DNA of 64,000 nucleotides from Monosporascus cannonballus. Taxonomy: Eukaryota > Ascomycota > Sordariomycetes > Xylariales. The position numbers and the translations under genes are program-made. Below the pieces are notes generated by a model. The model saw nothing but the letters and a program-made list of their open reading frames with translations, made no database searches and was not told the DNA's origin. Within the stretch, counting starts at the first letter, position 1, and each line of letters starts with the position of its first letter. Where the stretch lies: positions 81,119 through 145,118 of the forward strand of contig QJNS01000209.1 of NCBI GenBank assembly GCA_004154925.1. The letters are read 5' to 3'. Positions 12,250-24,862 of this stretch are shown here, one piece after another.

Positions 12250-15200
12250 TATACCAAATATGCTATTAAAAAAGTTCGCGAATAGAAATTCGCTTAAATC
12301 GGAAATTATTAAAAATCAAAAAATTATAAAGGCTTTCGAAATTAAAGTATCGAAAAGTCTTAATTAATAAAACCTTATGCGAAATAACGAAAAAAACGCG
12401 TAACCAGATTAAGATCTTTTTCCGATATAAAGGTAAAGTGCTTAAGGTTATAATTAATTCCGGAATAAAAAGTAATTTCATTTTTCCCGTAATAACGGAA
12501 AAATATTAAATTCCCTAAAAATATAAGTTAAAGTTTTACAAATTGCGTACGGTGGACGGCAGCTTATTTACTTACGAAAATGGACGAGTTTTTCGGGAAA
12601 TTAAAAAATTTCCCGTACAGATTTAAAGATACCAAAAATAAATTTCGCTAAATATTACCGATATTTCCGGATACGATATTATTTTGGGAATATTATAACT
12701 TAGATTTAGTAATTTATATATTAACTGGAAATATTAAATACTTTTATAAAAAAATAAGCTACCCAAGGAAAATAACTAAGAAATTTGCTATATTATTAAA
12801 GAAATCCAGATTATAAACTAATTTTCTATAATATTATTTGAATATCGACTGTTCAAAAAATTGTTTAAAAATTAAAAAAACCATAAGTTATTACCTTATA
12901 ATTAATAAAATCACAGAATATTTATTAAGGAAGGATACCATTTTAAATTTCACAAGATTTATTATATAAACCCTAATAAATCGAAAGCTTTATGGAAAAG
13001 TATTTAATTCGACTTAAAAAAAGGATACATCTAACCTTTTAATTCCTTAACTAGATATCCCGTTCTTATGGTACCAAAGACTAAAGATAGAAAGCAAAAA
13101 ATTAACGAAAACGGAAACCTGGTTTTCAGAAAAGTAATCGATTATAAATAATTAAACGATATTACGATTAAAAACGGATATCTTTTAACCTTTATAAATA
13201 CGTTAAAAAAGAACGTTAGCAAGGCAAAATAATTTATTGTACTTAACTTTCGAAACGGTTATTACTGTATCAAAATAGTTAAAAGAAAAAAATGAAAAAC
13301 GTTATTTAGAATAATATATGGATTTTACGAATACAAAATAATACCCATGGGATTTATTAATGCTTTTATTAATTTTTAACGCCTAGTTATAATTACATTC
13401 AGGAAGTTTCTGGATAAGTTTGTATTTGTTTACCTTAATAATATCTTTATTTACTCCGAAATTTTGGAAAAATACAAGAAATACGTCGCCCAAGTGCTTA
13501 GGATTTTAAACGAGGTAAACATCTAAGTTAACCTAATTAAAAGCGTATAACATACGTAAAAGCTAGATTTTCTGGGATACATTTTCACCCCCGGCCAAAT
13601 TCAGATTTAACGTTTTAAGATAGAAATAATTAAGGATTAACTTATTTTTAATAAGGCGACCGTTATAAATATTTGGCAGATTTTAGGATTTACGGATTAC
13701 GTATGCGGCTTAATTAAGGGATATAGAAATATAATTAAGCTTTTAACGAAATTTATTATTAAGGAATACGTTAGGAAAAAATTCGAATTTTCAGAAAAAA
13801 TAAAAGAAGCGTTCCGGGAATTAAAAAAAGCAATTATTAACGGATTTATCGTAAAAATGCTAAATCCAGATAAAACGAAACGATTAAAAACAGATATTTT
13901 AGAATATGCCCTGGATGCAGTTTTGAAACAATAAAAAAGTAACGGCAAATAATACTTAATAGCATATTACTTTAAAGCATTCCGAAATGTAAAATTTAGA
14001 TATTAAATTTACGACAAAAAGTTATTGGCAATTATTAATACTTTTAAGGAATAGGAACTTTTCTTTAACGGAACAAAAAAATCCTTCGACATTTATTTTA
14101 ATTACAAAAATCTTACGCGATTTATGAAAACCTAAAAACTAAATAAACAATATAAAAAATAATGGATTTTTTTGTCCAGATTTAACTCTAAGATATATTA
14201 TATTAAAAAAAAGGAAAATATTTAAGCGGATATTTTTAATCGCAAAAGAAATTATAATTCCAAAATTCCCAAAAAAATATGCAAATATTATAATATAATA
14301 AAAATGGAATTATATATTTATATAAAATAATAAAAAGACTAATTACCGAACTATTAATACGGTTCCAGAATTCCTACGATGCAAAAAAATAAAAGGAAAT
14401 TTAACAACTAAAAAGATAACCCAAAAATCAATTACTATATTATGGCAAAATCTATATTCTTAAGGATTAATAAAAATAATTCGTAAAAGAATTCTATAAG
14501 AACTTATTATATAGATATTAAGGAATCTTTAAGATTACCCGACGGCTGTAAGAAAAATATAACTTCTTTAAGTTACGCCATATAGTTAAAATAATTATTA
14601 AGAATTATAACGTTTATAATAAGGTTAAGGCAATACGCCATAAGCCTTACGGGCTTTTACAACTTACCGATATTCCTAACAAAATATGGAATACCATAAC
14701 TTGGGATTTTATTATTAGCTTACCTTTATCTAAAAACCTAATTACTGGAATTAAATACGACGGAATATAGGTAATTATTAATAAATTTACCAAATATGGG
14801 TATTTTTTACCTTTTAAAAAAATGCAACGGCAGAATAATTAACTTACGCCTTTATTAAATAATACCTTAACAAATATGGAATACTTAAAAAAATCGTTTT
14901 AAATCGAAATACGTTATTTATTTCAAAATTCGGTACCAGCTTTTTCAAATAAATTGGTATTAACTTCAAATTTTCAATAACGTATTATCTTTAAACGGAT
15001 AACTAAACCGAAAAATTAAACCAAATCCTAAAATAATATTTGCGAAATTACGTAAATTATTAATAAGATAATTAAGTAAAACTTTGATTATTAATACAAA
15101 TCGCTTATAATATATTAATTAACGAAAATATGGGCGTATCCCCTTATATAACTGAATACGGATATAATATAAAAATAAAACGACCCAAATAATTACTTAA

Positions 15201-15770
15201 CAAAATACTAAAAATTATTACGATTACCTTAAAAGTAAAAATATTAATTATAAAGATTAAAACGATCTAGGCCCGTTTTTAAAATAAATTGCGATTTTTT
15301 TAACGACGGATAACCTAATATTACAATAAGAAAAATATTAAAGAACTAATTTTAGCGAAAGGAAATAAGGTTTACCTGTTACGCCAAAAATAAAACGTAA
15401 TTTCGAATATTTTATAAATTAAAATAAAAAAACCTAATAATAAACTTAATTTTAAAAAGTTTAAACCGTTCAAAATTAACGAAATTATTTCCAAAATTAA
15501 TTACAAATTATTATTACCCAAAAACATAAAGATATACCTTATTTTCCATATTTTTTTACTTAAATTAATACCTAAGAATGCCCCATTAAAAATAAACCTA
15601 GAACTTGAAAAAAAACTTTGACGAATACGGAGTTAAACAAATACTAAATTTTAAAATGGTTAAAAAAAAATCTAATACCTAATTAAATAGGAAAAATATT
15701 TACATAAAGAAAATACGTAAAAACCACTTAATTATTTAATAAATACGATAAACCTGGTTAAAACGTTTTA
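12250..15770 (+). pseudogene. pol of family G (PR-RT-RNase H-IN-chromodomain-like)
   Basis: The protease active site appears at about 12448-12484 as Ile-Asn-Ser-Gly-x-Lys-Ser-Asn-Phe-Ile, where Asn replaces the catalytic Asp. RT spans about 12,980-13,900, and its YxDD box reads Tyr-Leu-Asn-Asn-Ile at 13430-13444 (both Asp changed to Asn). RNase H is near 13,950-14,120. Integrase runs about 14,490-15,300, with a recognisable Trp-Asp-Phe-Ile...Leu-Pro-Leu-Ser block at about 14,700. A C-terminal Tyr-Leu-Ile-Lys-stop...Asn-Thr...Leu-x-Asn-x-Ile-Asn module at about 15,670-15,770 resembles a chromodomain. Reverse transcription and integration functions are destroyed. Confidence 0.85.
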
Positions 15771-15799
15771 CCGCCAAAATCCTAACCGACCGTTTTTAA

Positions 15800-16351
15800 T
15801 ACGGCTAAGGTTATAAGCGATAACGGTCCCTTACTTAAATTAACCCTTACGGCGTTCCAATCGAAAAAAGTAAATACCTTTATTAACGCATTTAACTTTA
15901 AAACAAATTATATTTGCTCCTTTTTTTTACGATCTTTTTCTGCATTTAATTTTTCTTATTTTTTTAATTTATCCATATTTTTAAGCCCTTTTTGAATAAA
16001 CGATATCCTTTTAGAATATAACTATTTAAATTAACGATTTAACCGAATAATGCGATTAGATAATTCTTAAAGCTATTAAATAATTAAACGTTTTTTTCAA
16101 TTTATCCGGAATTTTTCGGCCCGGATATTTTTAAACAATAAAAGCGAAATATAATTTTTATCGTAAAATTAAATATTGGCTGCTAAATAATTTTAATAAC
16201 TTTTTTAACTTTTTAATATTTTGTAAAAAAGCTTTTTTTCGAAATAACGCGTATACGGCATAATTTCGAAATCAAATTAAAAAATCGACTTAATTAATTC
16301 GTAACAATTTTTAATAAAAAATTTAATGCGTTTTCGAAATTTGTCCGATAT
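15800..16351 (-). pseudogene. Antisense ORF of family G with Cys-pair motif and coiled coil
   Basis: On the strand opposite to gag-pol, between the pol end and the 3' LTR, a frame can be followed from 16351 (ATA where ATG is likely, then Ser-Asp-Lys-x-Arg-Lys-Arg-Ile). It continues through a block where Tyr residues sit in the spacing CX2CX6CX8CX2C (Tyr-Thr-Arg-Tyr ... Tyr ... Tyr-x-Asn-Tyr), best read as RIP-converted cysteines. A charged helical middle follows (Phe-Lys-Asn-Ile-Arg-Ala-Glu-Lys...), then Met-Asp-Lys-Leu-Lys-Lys near 15,970 and a C-terminal Phe-Asp-Trp-Asn-Ala-Val block that reaches the pol terminus. I recall similar small Cys-rich, coiled-coil hypothetical proteins in many ascomycete genomes, but I cannot name a function. 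Confidence 0.6.
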
Positions 16352-16446
16352 GGTTAAATATAATATTATAACGCAAAGAAGAAAAAAAAGTTAAGGACTT
16401 ACTTTTTTTATCTTTAGGGACAAAAATCCTGGAAAGGAAGGAATAA

Positions 16447-16876
16447 TATTACGTTCAGAAGGAACTCCACTAGGCCCAAAGGAGGCCCAGGAAGTTGGAA
16501 ACGTTCGGGATCTCCACCTTCCATCGGATAAACCTCGGGTTTCTGTTAATCTCCAGAGATACCAGGAAATTCGTGGACGATAAATACCATGGTTTCTCGA
16601 GATCCCCAGAAACCATAAAAGATATAAAGGATAAAAAGGATATATAAGGTTTGGATCTCCTATATAAATAATTACCTACTTAATTTCGTTCCTTAATTAT
16701 TAATTTAAGCTTTTAGTTAAAGATAATTATACCGTTTTTTAATTAAAGGAAAAGTACTTAAATCTCTTTAACGAATAAATCACTAAATTATTCCTCGCCT
16801 TATTGTTACCTGCAAATCAAGACCCTTTTTGGATACTGCTCATACCTCCAGGTGGATGTATAACAGGTTCGTTACA
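16447..16876 (+). repeat. 3' LTR of family G
   Basis: 430 bp, from tattacgttcag to ggttcgttaca. It is less mutated than its partner. A purine-rich tract (cctggaaaggaagga) precedes it. A related 3' LTR end recurs as a fragment at about 56,617-56,736. Confidence 0.92.
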
Positions 16877-16881
16877 AATAT

Positions 16882-19800
16882 AGGATATTATATAGAACCA
16901 AACTTTCTACAACGAATTTTCGGGTAATTCTTCTTAGCTTAAACGGTTAGCTTTATTTTCGGTTTTTTGTAAGCCGTTCTATATTATGGTTATTAAGTAA
17001 TAAGTAATTAAAATCGGAGGGTAAAATTATTACAAGAAAATGTCCAGCTTATTTAGGTGTCCAGCTTATATATTTAGTACATTAAAGCTTTTTTACGGTA
17101 ACAAAACTTTTTAATATTGTGACGAATATAGCGATAAAAATATAATAATGTATCAAATCGAGATATTAAAATATTATAATTAAAATAATACCTTATAACG
17201 TTATTTTTAAGACGGCTTGCCCGTTTCCGGAAATGATGGCCTCGACACTCCAATTTTGGTAATTGCCGCATCGGGAAATTCTCGGCTTCTGGTTTACGAC
17301 CCCGGCCATAAAAAGGTGATTCCTCCATATGTACTTTTCAAGTTCCTTTCAAGTTCCTCTTGTACCTCTTTTTTTACCACTGCTTAACCGCGTTGTTATT
17401 TGTTTTAACTTTTGTCGCTTTCCCTCCTTCCGTTTTGTCGCATAATGCTGGGGTAAGCAACTATTACGAATGATAATTATTTATGATTATCTTTTTTTCC
17501 ATAGATATTTATTAAGCAAATTCATATAATATTCGTACCCTTTCTATAATTAATGTTTATCCTTTAAATTTATTTAAGTAACGCATACTTGCAGCTTATA
17601 TAGTATGTTTCTTTATTACCTTCATGCAGACATAACGGTTAACATTATATCGGCGGATTTTTGCCGGATCTAAAAATATCTTTACTTTATCCCGTTTAAT
17701 CCAAACGTTCATATCGTTATCCTTAATTACAGATAAGGAAATAACGGACCGAGCTATATGCCCAACCTGATATAATTCTTCCATACCGGTTAGACAAGTT
17801 GGTCCGTATAGAAGCATAAGGTTCGATATAAACTTTAATCGCCACTTCGACGGACATTAAGGGAATAAATATTTAGTACGGGGTATCTTCCTCGCGTTTT
17901 GGGCGTTGCATAGCGTTTATATTTGCCTAAGTAGGCAAAAAGGTACATTATTATATTGCTACGTTACCAAATGAGAAAAGTTTTTCCCGCGGATAAAAAG
18001 ATTTAACGAAAATTATAGTGGCCTGGAATAATCCGTATACCGCCCGAATAATGCCGAATAGGAACCTTAGTCGATGTTTAGGATTTATTATGACAAGCAT
18101 TAACTAACATTCTAAGATTAAGAGCCTACTTAAGAAACAAAACTTTTTTCCGAGAACCAACCCAGCCAGGGGCCTGGATATTCGGCTTTTTTAGTAGCCT
18201 TACTAAACCTGCTTATACGAAATGGAGTCTAGCTTCCCGACATGGGTTTTTCCGGAATCACCGTGATAAGTTGAGATGTATACCATGTAAATAATATGGT
18301 AAAGTCGCAACGTCCGTTTTGGTAGGCGTCTCTCCTAGCCGCGTACTTAGGGCGATCGATGCCATAACGTAAAAAGGCTAACGGGGGAAAGAGGTTGGTC
18401 ATTCCGCATTATGCGGTTAGGGGTTAAGTGGAACCCTCCTACGTCGGCTATGAAAGCAACCTCTTTGGTAAGCCTTGGAAATTCGAAACTTGGAAAGCGT
18501 TAAAAATATGGCAGGTAACCCCTTTTTACCCTATTGGGAAAAAACAAGTCCTTTCGGTAAAATGCCGTAAAACGTTTTACGTGTTACATTCAGCTCGACG
18601 GTGCCTGGATAACATACATCACGCCCAGGATTATTCGGTCTTTTTTTTAGCTATTGCTTGTTTTACCATCAATGAAGGGACGTTAGCTACCAAGGCTGCT
18701 TATACCCTTAAAGTACGGAAACCGTAATAGCTGGCAGGCTTTATGCGTCTTTGTCTCATGGCTTGGAAACGACGTATAGTTACCCGGAGTCCAATAGTGC
18801 GGCTAGGGGTGTTCATAAGTAACATCCCTAATCCGGATTACGACGTTCTTATAATTATTGAATATTTTTACAAGGTTGGAATAAGGGGTTTTCGAACCAG
18901 AAATATTTGCCGCGATAAGTCCCTGTTCCGACGCCAACAAAATTACTTTTTCGAGGAATTACGCCTTAACCGACGGTTAAACAATCGGGCTTATTAATAT
19001 CAACTCAGCCAACTTGTATACACGAAATAAATTATTTCTCTTAAATACGAGCGTATGAGAACATGCCTGCCAGGAACGGGCTGGTTAGCTTAGGGGCGGC
19101 GGTTTACAAGGTACCAAATATGCCTTACGGTGTAATCGGCGCAAGAAAAGTCTCGCCGTCGGAAAATCCGCGATAATATTGTTAATTCTGTCCGTATGAT
19201 CCAGTTAAGGGTTAACTTCTACGTGGTGGCCAAGACGCGGCTAGGCCGCTATCCATCCTTAACCAATCGTGGAGCCGAAACTGGTAAGGAAAGTAGCAGG
19301 AAATTCCTTTTGGTCTTATTAGGAAAAGATACGTCTACCGATCTTATAATAGGTAAACGTTTTACGCGTTAAATCCAGCTTAATTAACTTTGAAAAGACG
19401 TTAGTAACCGAGATAATCCATCCTTTGCCTCCGTCGTATCGATCATATCCCGCTATCAAGTTTCAGAGGGGATAAGGGCGGTATTAATTACGAGAACCTG
19501 CGCCTTTAAAATAGGGAACTCACAATCCTGGGCGAGGGCATATTAGCGATCCTGCGTTACGATACCACGTATCTACGGAGATTAATTACCCCGATTATAC
19601 GATATCAGATAATCAAAAAAACATTAACGAATCCCGACAGAGCAAAAGGATACGCCTTAATATCGCAATGCGTCCGTGGCAGTAAGGATCGTACCTAATA
19701 CACCAGTTGGTTCAGCGACCGGATACGGAAATAAAAAAATACGGATAATCCTGCTTTACTGCGAAAAAATTGCGAAAGGTATACCTATTCGCCCGGTAAT

Positions 19801-20390
19801 TCCGATTATCCGTTTTAAGGATCTTCCTAGGATATAATATAACGAGAGGGGGAAGGATTTAGATTTTGGCAAAACCATAGAAGTAAAATATATAACCCGC
19901 TTTTCCCGATAAATCATAATTATCAAGAAAGGCTCAAAATCAGTTGTTTTCATTATTTTCGCCCAGCATGCCTAAGTTTATATTTAAGCAATAGCAGCCA
20001 CCGAAACCCAAGCAAAAAATAGCTACTTCCGCGTCACGGCAGCTTTCGCGAGAGAGTCCACCCGTAAACCCCTTACCTCAAAACAATGTTATCCCTTAGA
20101 TTAGTGGTAAAATAACGAGTAATAGCTATTCTAAAAGTAAGTCTTTTAATATATACTTAATAAACTTTATTAACCCTTTTTATCAAAGCAAGATACCAAA
20201 ATTTTAAACGGCGGCGATTTTTTTTAATACCGATCCAGCTCTATTCTTGTTTAACAAGGATAAGCTTATTAAGACCGGTATTAATAATTAAAAATCCGGC
20301 ATTATGGGCTATTATCACTTTGCGAATTTCCCCTAAGCTGGCTTGCTAATTAAGTAGCTATATTTAACGTCTCGTAATGTAAACGACAAC
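16882..20390. other. Unidentified, moderately degraded segment (left half of locus X)
   Basis: Base composition from about 17.2 to 20.0 kb is clearly less AT-rich than the flanking retroelements, with many CpG-containing words left. Small open stretches occur on both strands: 17328-17074 (minus, 84 codons, Gly/Arg/Pro-rich start), 17817-17596 (minus, 73), 18428-18727 (plus, 99) and 18743-18997 (plus, 84). None shows a domain I recognise. The segment continues beyond the Copia insertion at 26,402. It may be an old element of a type I cannot name, or ancestral sequence caught between transposons. Confidence 0.4.
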
Positions 20391-20395
20391 AGAGA

Positions 20396-20634
20396 TATGA
20401 GACCCTGCATCACATACAGAAGCATATAACTGAAGAAAAGGTATATTAAAGGTTACATAACCTCTGGAAGGTCCTAGCTAGAGGGTGAGGGTAAGGAACC
20501 CTCCTTTTATAGACGTAAATATAGCTGTAATTAAGAGAAAAAGATACCGGGGGTGCATAAAGTAACCTTGTTTCAGTAAGTGATTAAATTAAGCTAAGGT
20601 TTAGCTGTTTAATCGATTTCAGCTGGGTATGATA
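20396..20634 (-). repeat. 3' LTR of the Copia element
   Basis: 239 bp. Matches 26158-26396 over its full length, with transition differences. The shared core includes agaagcatataa and gaggg/aaggg-type words around a 'ggaaggt(c/t)ctagct' block. Confidence 0.93.
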
Positions 20635-20787
20635 TACCCCCTCAGCTGTTAGGAATTAACAGCTAAAGTTTTTACGACATTAAACAATTGCCCAAAAAGG
20701 AAATACCGTGGTATTTAGGATAAAAATAAGGAAAATAAAAGGTCGAGAAGGTACGTTATAAAGCATTTTTTACGACGCATTTCCGAA

Positions 20788-20858
20788 GTTTTTAATGGGA
20801 TTCGAACCCATATTTTTAGGTGTTAGGACCTGATATTATACCGTTAAACCATAAAAGC
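20788..20858 (-). tRNA. tRNA-like sequence (possible tRNA pseudogene) inside the Copia 3' region
   Basis: On the minus strand 71 nt can be folded as a tRNA. The acceptor arm is GCTTTTA against TAAAAAC with one C-A mismatch (a RIP-type change). The A-box-like tggtttaacgg is present, and the T arm is perfect (ATGGG/CCCAT around TTCGAAT) with an exact B box GGTTCGAATCC. The anticodon arm TCAGG...CCTAA has one C-A mismatch and an 8-nt loop, tcctaaca, so the anticodon cannot be fixed with confidence (TCC or CCT). The odd loop and mismatches argue for a pseudogene or for a tRNA-derived sequence captured by the element. Confidence 0.6.
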
Positions 20859-20899
20859 TTTATTAGAAAGTTTCCTTACTAATCTTACTTTTAAGGTCG

Positions 20900-23800
20900 T
20901 TTAAGAATAAAAGTGTAAAAACGATAAGGGAAAAAACGATAAAAAGGAAACGGGGGTAACAGTTTTCCGTTATTAGGCGACTCCTCGGATAAATTAATAT
21001 TTCTTAAATTCTTTTTATCCTTAAAGTAACGTTTTGAAAGTTTAGTAATTTAACGAATTTTTAATGCTACTGGAGTTTTAAGGACTTAGTTAAGCCATTT
21101 GTTATTATAGCGTTAATAGGCGTTTATTCGATTTTTATTTTTCCTATTGCGTAAACTTTATAAAACTAATAATTATGGATGTTAACGTACTTTAGTTTCG
21201 TAATTAGGCGTATGGTTTTTTTAATAATTAGCCGTATCGTCTGCTTATTATCCACCTGGATAATTAAATCCTTGCTTAACTTTAGCTTAATAACCTTAAA
21301 TAGCCTTAACATAAAAAAGGCTTTTTTAACGGTTTGTAACAAAGCTAACAATTTAATTTCCGTACTTAAGGTAGTAACTATATTCTGCTTATTAGCCCTC
21401 CATACGATAGGGCCACCGAAAAATGATAGCATAAATCCCTGGGAGCTTTTCCGGTTAGGGTTATTCGCGAAAAATACGTCGTTCGCATATAGGAACGATC
21501 GTACGTTAAGAATTTTGTTACCTCCGAATTTCAGGGTTAGGGTACGTATGGAATAAGCGTAAAGAATAATTTCGTTAACAGCATTAAAGTATATAAAACT
21601 AGGGTTTTTATAATAGCGAAATAAATAGGAAGCAGTTTTAGTTAGGTTTAGGCGAATGGCGATAACTCCGTATAACAGGTTTTCGACTTTTCCGAAATAC
21701 AGTTTACTAAACGCTATTAATATTTCGCCTTAATACTTTTTAAAATCCTTTTATTAAAGGACTTTAAAATAACGTTTTCCAAGCTTGAATAATTCGAAGT
21801 ATATATATAACTTTTCCCAGTAAATATTTTGTAATAACCATAATTTCCTAATTACACGGTTTCGTAAAATATGTATTTTAAGGAACCACTATAAGTCCCT
21901 TAAATTATTAATCTAAAAATGTTATATCAGGTTTGTAGAGAATTTTTTAATACGTATTATATTACGAATCCTATATGGTATGGCTATATTATTAACCTAA
22001 AAATATAGCGTTAATCAATTATTAGTTATAATATATAGGTTATCTGGAACTAATTTTAATTTTAATTCCTTTAATCCTGCCGTCAGGTTCAGTTATTATA
22101 GAAATAATAATCGCCTTAAGCCGTATAAGGTTTTCCGGAACCTTAAACAGAAACCCGGGCGTACAAATCCTTATAAGAAATATACGTACATTAATTTATT
22201 GAAGTCGTTATATAAGAACGCGTTAATAGCGTTAAGCTTATAAAATTTAAAATTAAATCGAATTATAACAGCAATAGGTATACGGAAAAACCTTCCTATT
22301 AATATAAAAATATAGGCGTTAAGATTTTTATAGGCCTAAAAATAATTACGGATAATTATCCTAGCCGTAGATTTCTAAAGTATCCTATATTTATTAAATT
22401 TATATATAAATACTTATATTAATAAAAGGATTCCGTTAAAACATACGACTTAAATTACTTTTTACATTAAGGTAATAATAATTAATCGCTTTACCCGATA
22501 TATCTGATCCCATTTTTTTTACGTAACCGCCTTCCAGTTTTTAACGTATTTATATTACATAGTTTCTTACTAATTTTTAACGGCAACGGGAAAATTAATA
22601 CGATATAAGTAATTATACTTAATTACAATTAAAAAAATAACGTTAAAAGCAGTTAAATACATATTGCATTTTTTGAATTGTAATTTGTAACTGGTATTAG
22701 CCGAAAATAACTTTTTCTTTTTTCCGTTTTGCGTTCCAGAATCGATAATAATTATCTGATTTAAGAAATTTAGTTCCGTACGTCGTTACCGTTACTAAAA
22801 AGGACCTAATAATACATTTTAAGCTTTATCCGGTAATAATACGTAATATTGCTAAAAACTTTTTTCGAAAGCTAAAATAACTTCCGGTATAAACAAACAA
22901 AATTATTTAGCTTTACGTTCCGAATTATCCATTTTATTAGTAATATTTAAAACGTTTTTTTCGGAATTATGATTAATTACCGAATTAAAGAAATTTTTAT
23001 CCGAAACAGTTTTATAAGGATTATTACGTTTTACCCCCTTAACGTTTTATAAAGCTTTTTAATTAAAGGAATTTATAATTATTACGATAATATCGTAAAT
23101 AATTTCTCTAGGTTCGTTTTGCTTTGCCAAATTATTTACCTCTTTAACGATACTTATTTTCAAGGAATCGGTATTAAAAATAATTTTAACCGTCCTTAAA
23201 AGGTTATTGCTATAAGTAAAATAAAGATATTATCGATCTGGTTATTTAATTCCGCGATTTCGAACGAAAATGTTTTCTACTCGTTTTAATATTTCTTTAT
23301 TTCGTCGAAAGTAACGTCCCTAACGGTAATAACGCGTTATTACGAAAAAGTCCATATCCGATATATGTTATGAACCATATATCTTACGAAATAGCCGATA
23401 TACGCTTTGGGATCCATTTTTTCTAGGCGTTTTGCACCCCGACGGGCTACTTCCGTAAGCGTATAAGCCTTTAATCCGAAAAATACGATATTCGCCACGT
23501 TCGCCTTTAGGCCTTTTTTGGGAATAGGTATTTTATCTTTTTTAGCTAATTATTCGTTAAAAACCTGGAGAAAGGTTTTTTAATCTAAGGCATAGATAAA
23601 TATATGATTAACGATATATATAGTTATTTCTATTACTTCCGGCCATAGATCGGAAAAAAATTACTGCTAATGATTATATAACGCGCTTTCGTAATAATTA
23701 CGCCCCCGGCGCGTTCCTAAACGCCTATAGGCTTTTTAGTATATAAAGGCAAGGATTTATGAGATATACCTATATCAAAAATCTATTTTCGGAACCTATT

Positions 23801-24844
23801 TCCGAAAAAAGCTTCGTTATCTGATACGATCGTTTTAACCTTAATATGGAATTATTTCTTAAAGAAAATTATTACGTTTATCAAGGTAACTAAAGCATAT
23901 TTTTTTTGTTTTAAGGTGTAATTAATCCCAGCCTTAATAATTAAACAAATAATAATTAACGCTTTCGTACGGCCGTTAAAAACGTTACTAATTTCAAACA
24001 GATCGGCGTATATCGTACTAAAAAGTTTATTTTCCTTAATCGGCTATTTTCGCAATATCTTTTTCCGCACTTTAAAGATCTAATAATCCTAATACTAAAT
24101 CGTTCAAGGTAAATAAATTTTCGTAAAAGTACGTAATCTTAGGTATGCAAATTTTCGGTGCTATAACGTGGCATCTCCTTTTAAAAGCTTTAAAGGAAAC
24201 CTGGAATTATTGCCATAAAATCTTTGCTGTAGGACTAGCTTAGGAAACAGAAATTTTTAAATTAGGGGCACCGGAACAAAATCCTCGTTTTCGATTTCGA
24301 AGATAATTTTATCTTTTAAGTTACTTTCGTCCTCCGGGACGGTAACAATAAGCTTTTCAGTTATTACAAAAATTATTAAAGCAATATCGTCGTCGTCGTT
24401 CTCAGGCGTAACTTTAACATAATATATAATGGGCTGGCGTTCGATCTAATTAACTTTAGCCATTTTCGTACTTAACGCCTTATAATATATGACGTCGGTT
24501 TTATAATTTCAATAAATCCCAACCTGCTAAAATAATCGGTACGAAACTAGGTTAATATGCATTTTAAGAATATAAAAATAGTTTTTTAAAAAGAAAATAT
24601 TAAACTTTCTTAACGGTATAATAAGCGTAATCTTTCGTATACTTTCGCCTACGATATCGAAATACTTGTTTCCAGCTAAAAGTTTTCCGTTAACTTTCAG
24701 TAAATATAAATTAAAAAAATCAGCCTTACGATTTCCCATATGAAAATGAGAATAAATATCCAGTAAAATAAACCTTTTCGGGCTGTATCCGGTAATAATA
24801 CCGTTAATCTGTAAGCTTATAAGAAATCCTGCTACGAAAAGCAT
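20900..24844 (-). pseudogene. Copia pol (protease, integrase, RT, RNase H)
   Basis: The minus strand has two well-preserved stretches. At 24844-24527 the open frame has the post-protease/pre-integrase character of Copia elements (Asn-Gly-Lys-Leu-Leu-Ala-Gly ... Ile-Arg-Lys-Ile ... Lys-Met-His-x-Asn-Leu-Val-Ser). At 21432-21166 the frame is a Copia-type RNase H: a Pro-Ile-x-Trp-x-x-Asn-Lys-Gln start, Thr-Leu-Ser-Thr-Glu, Asp-Asn-Lys-Gln, and a Thr-Lys-x-x-x-Val-Asn-Ile-His end equivalent to the TKHIDI...H block. Integrase and RT lie between in broken frames. Order and distance fit one ~4-kb polyprotein. It is inactive. Confidence 0.85.
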
Positions 24845-24862
24845 TAAAACTAACTGAAAAAT

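Larger units (their letters stand above)
9615..16876 (+). mobile_element. Nearly complete Ty3/Gypsy retrotransposon (family G), RIP-inactivated
   Basis: This is a 7,262-bp element bounded by 429- and 430-bp direct LTRs. It is flanked by a perfect 5-bp target duplication, aatat, at 9610-9614 and 16877-16881, so insertion boundaries are exact. Both LTRs begin tattacg (ancestral TGTTACG) and end gttaca/gttata. The order is gag, protease, RT, RNase H, integrase and a chromodomain-like C-terminus, all on the plus strand, which is the Metaviridae order. An additional reading frame lies on the opposite strand before the 3' LTR. All frames contain stops from transitions. The 5' LTR is more mutated than the 3' LTR, a known asymmetry of RIP. 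Confidence 0.92.

Noticed and set aside
13697..13948. 83-codon minus-strand ORF in family G
   Set aside because: It is opposite the RT/RNase H coding region and has no link to the antisense frame near the 3' LTR.
21179..21556. 125-codon plus-strand open stretch
   Set aside because: It lies opposite the Copia RNase H, whose motifs are on the minus strand.
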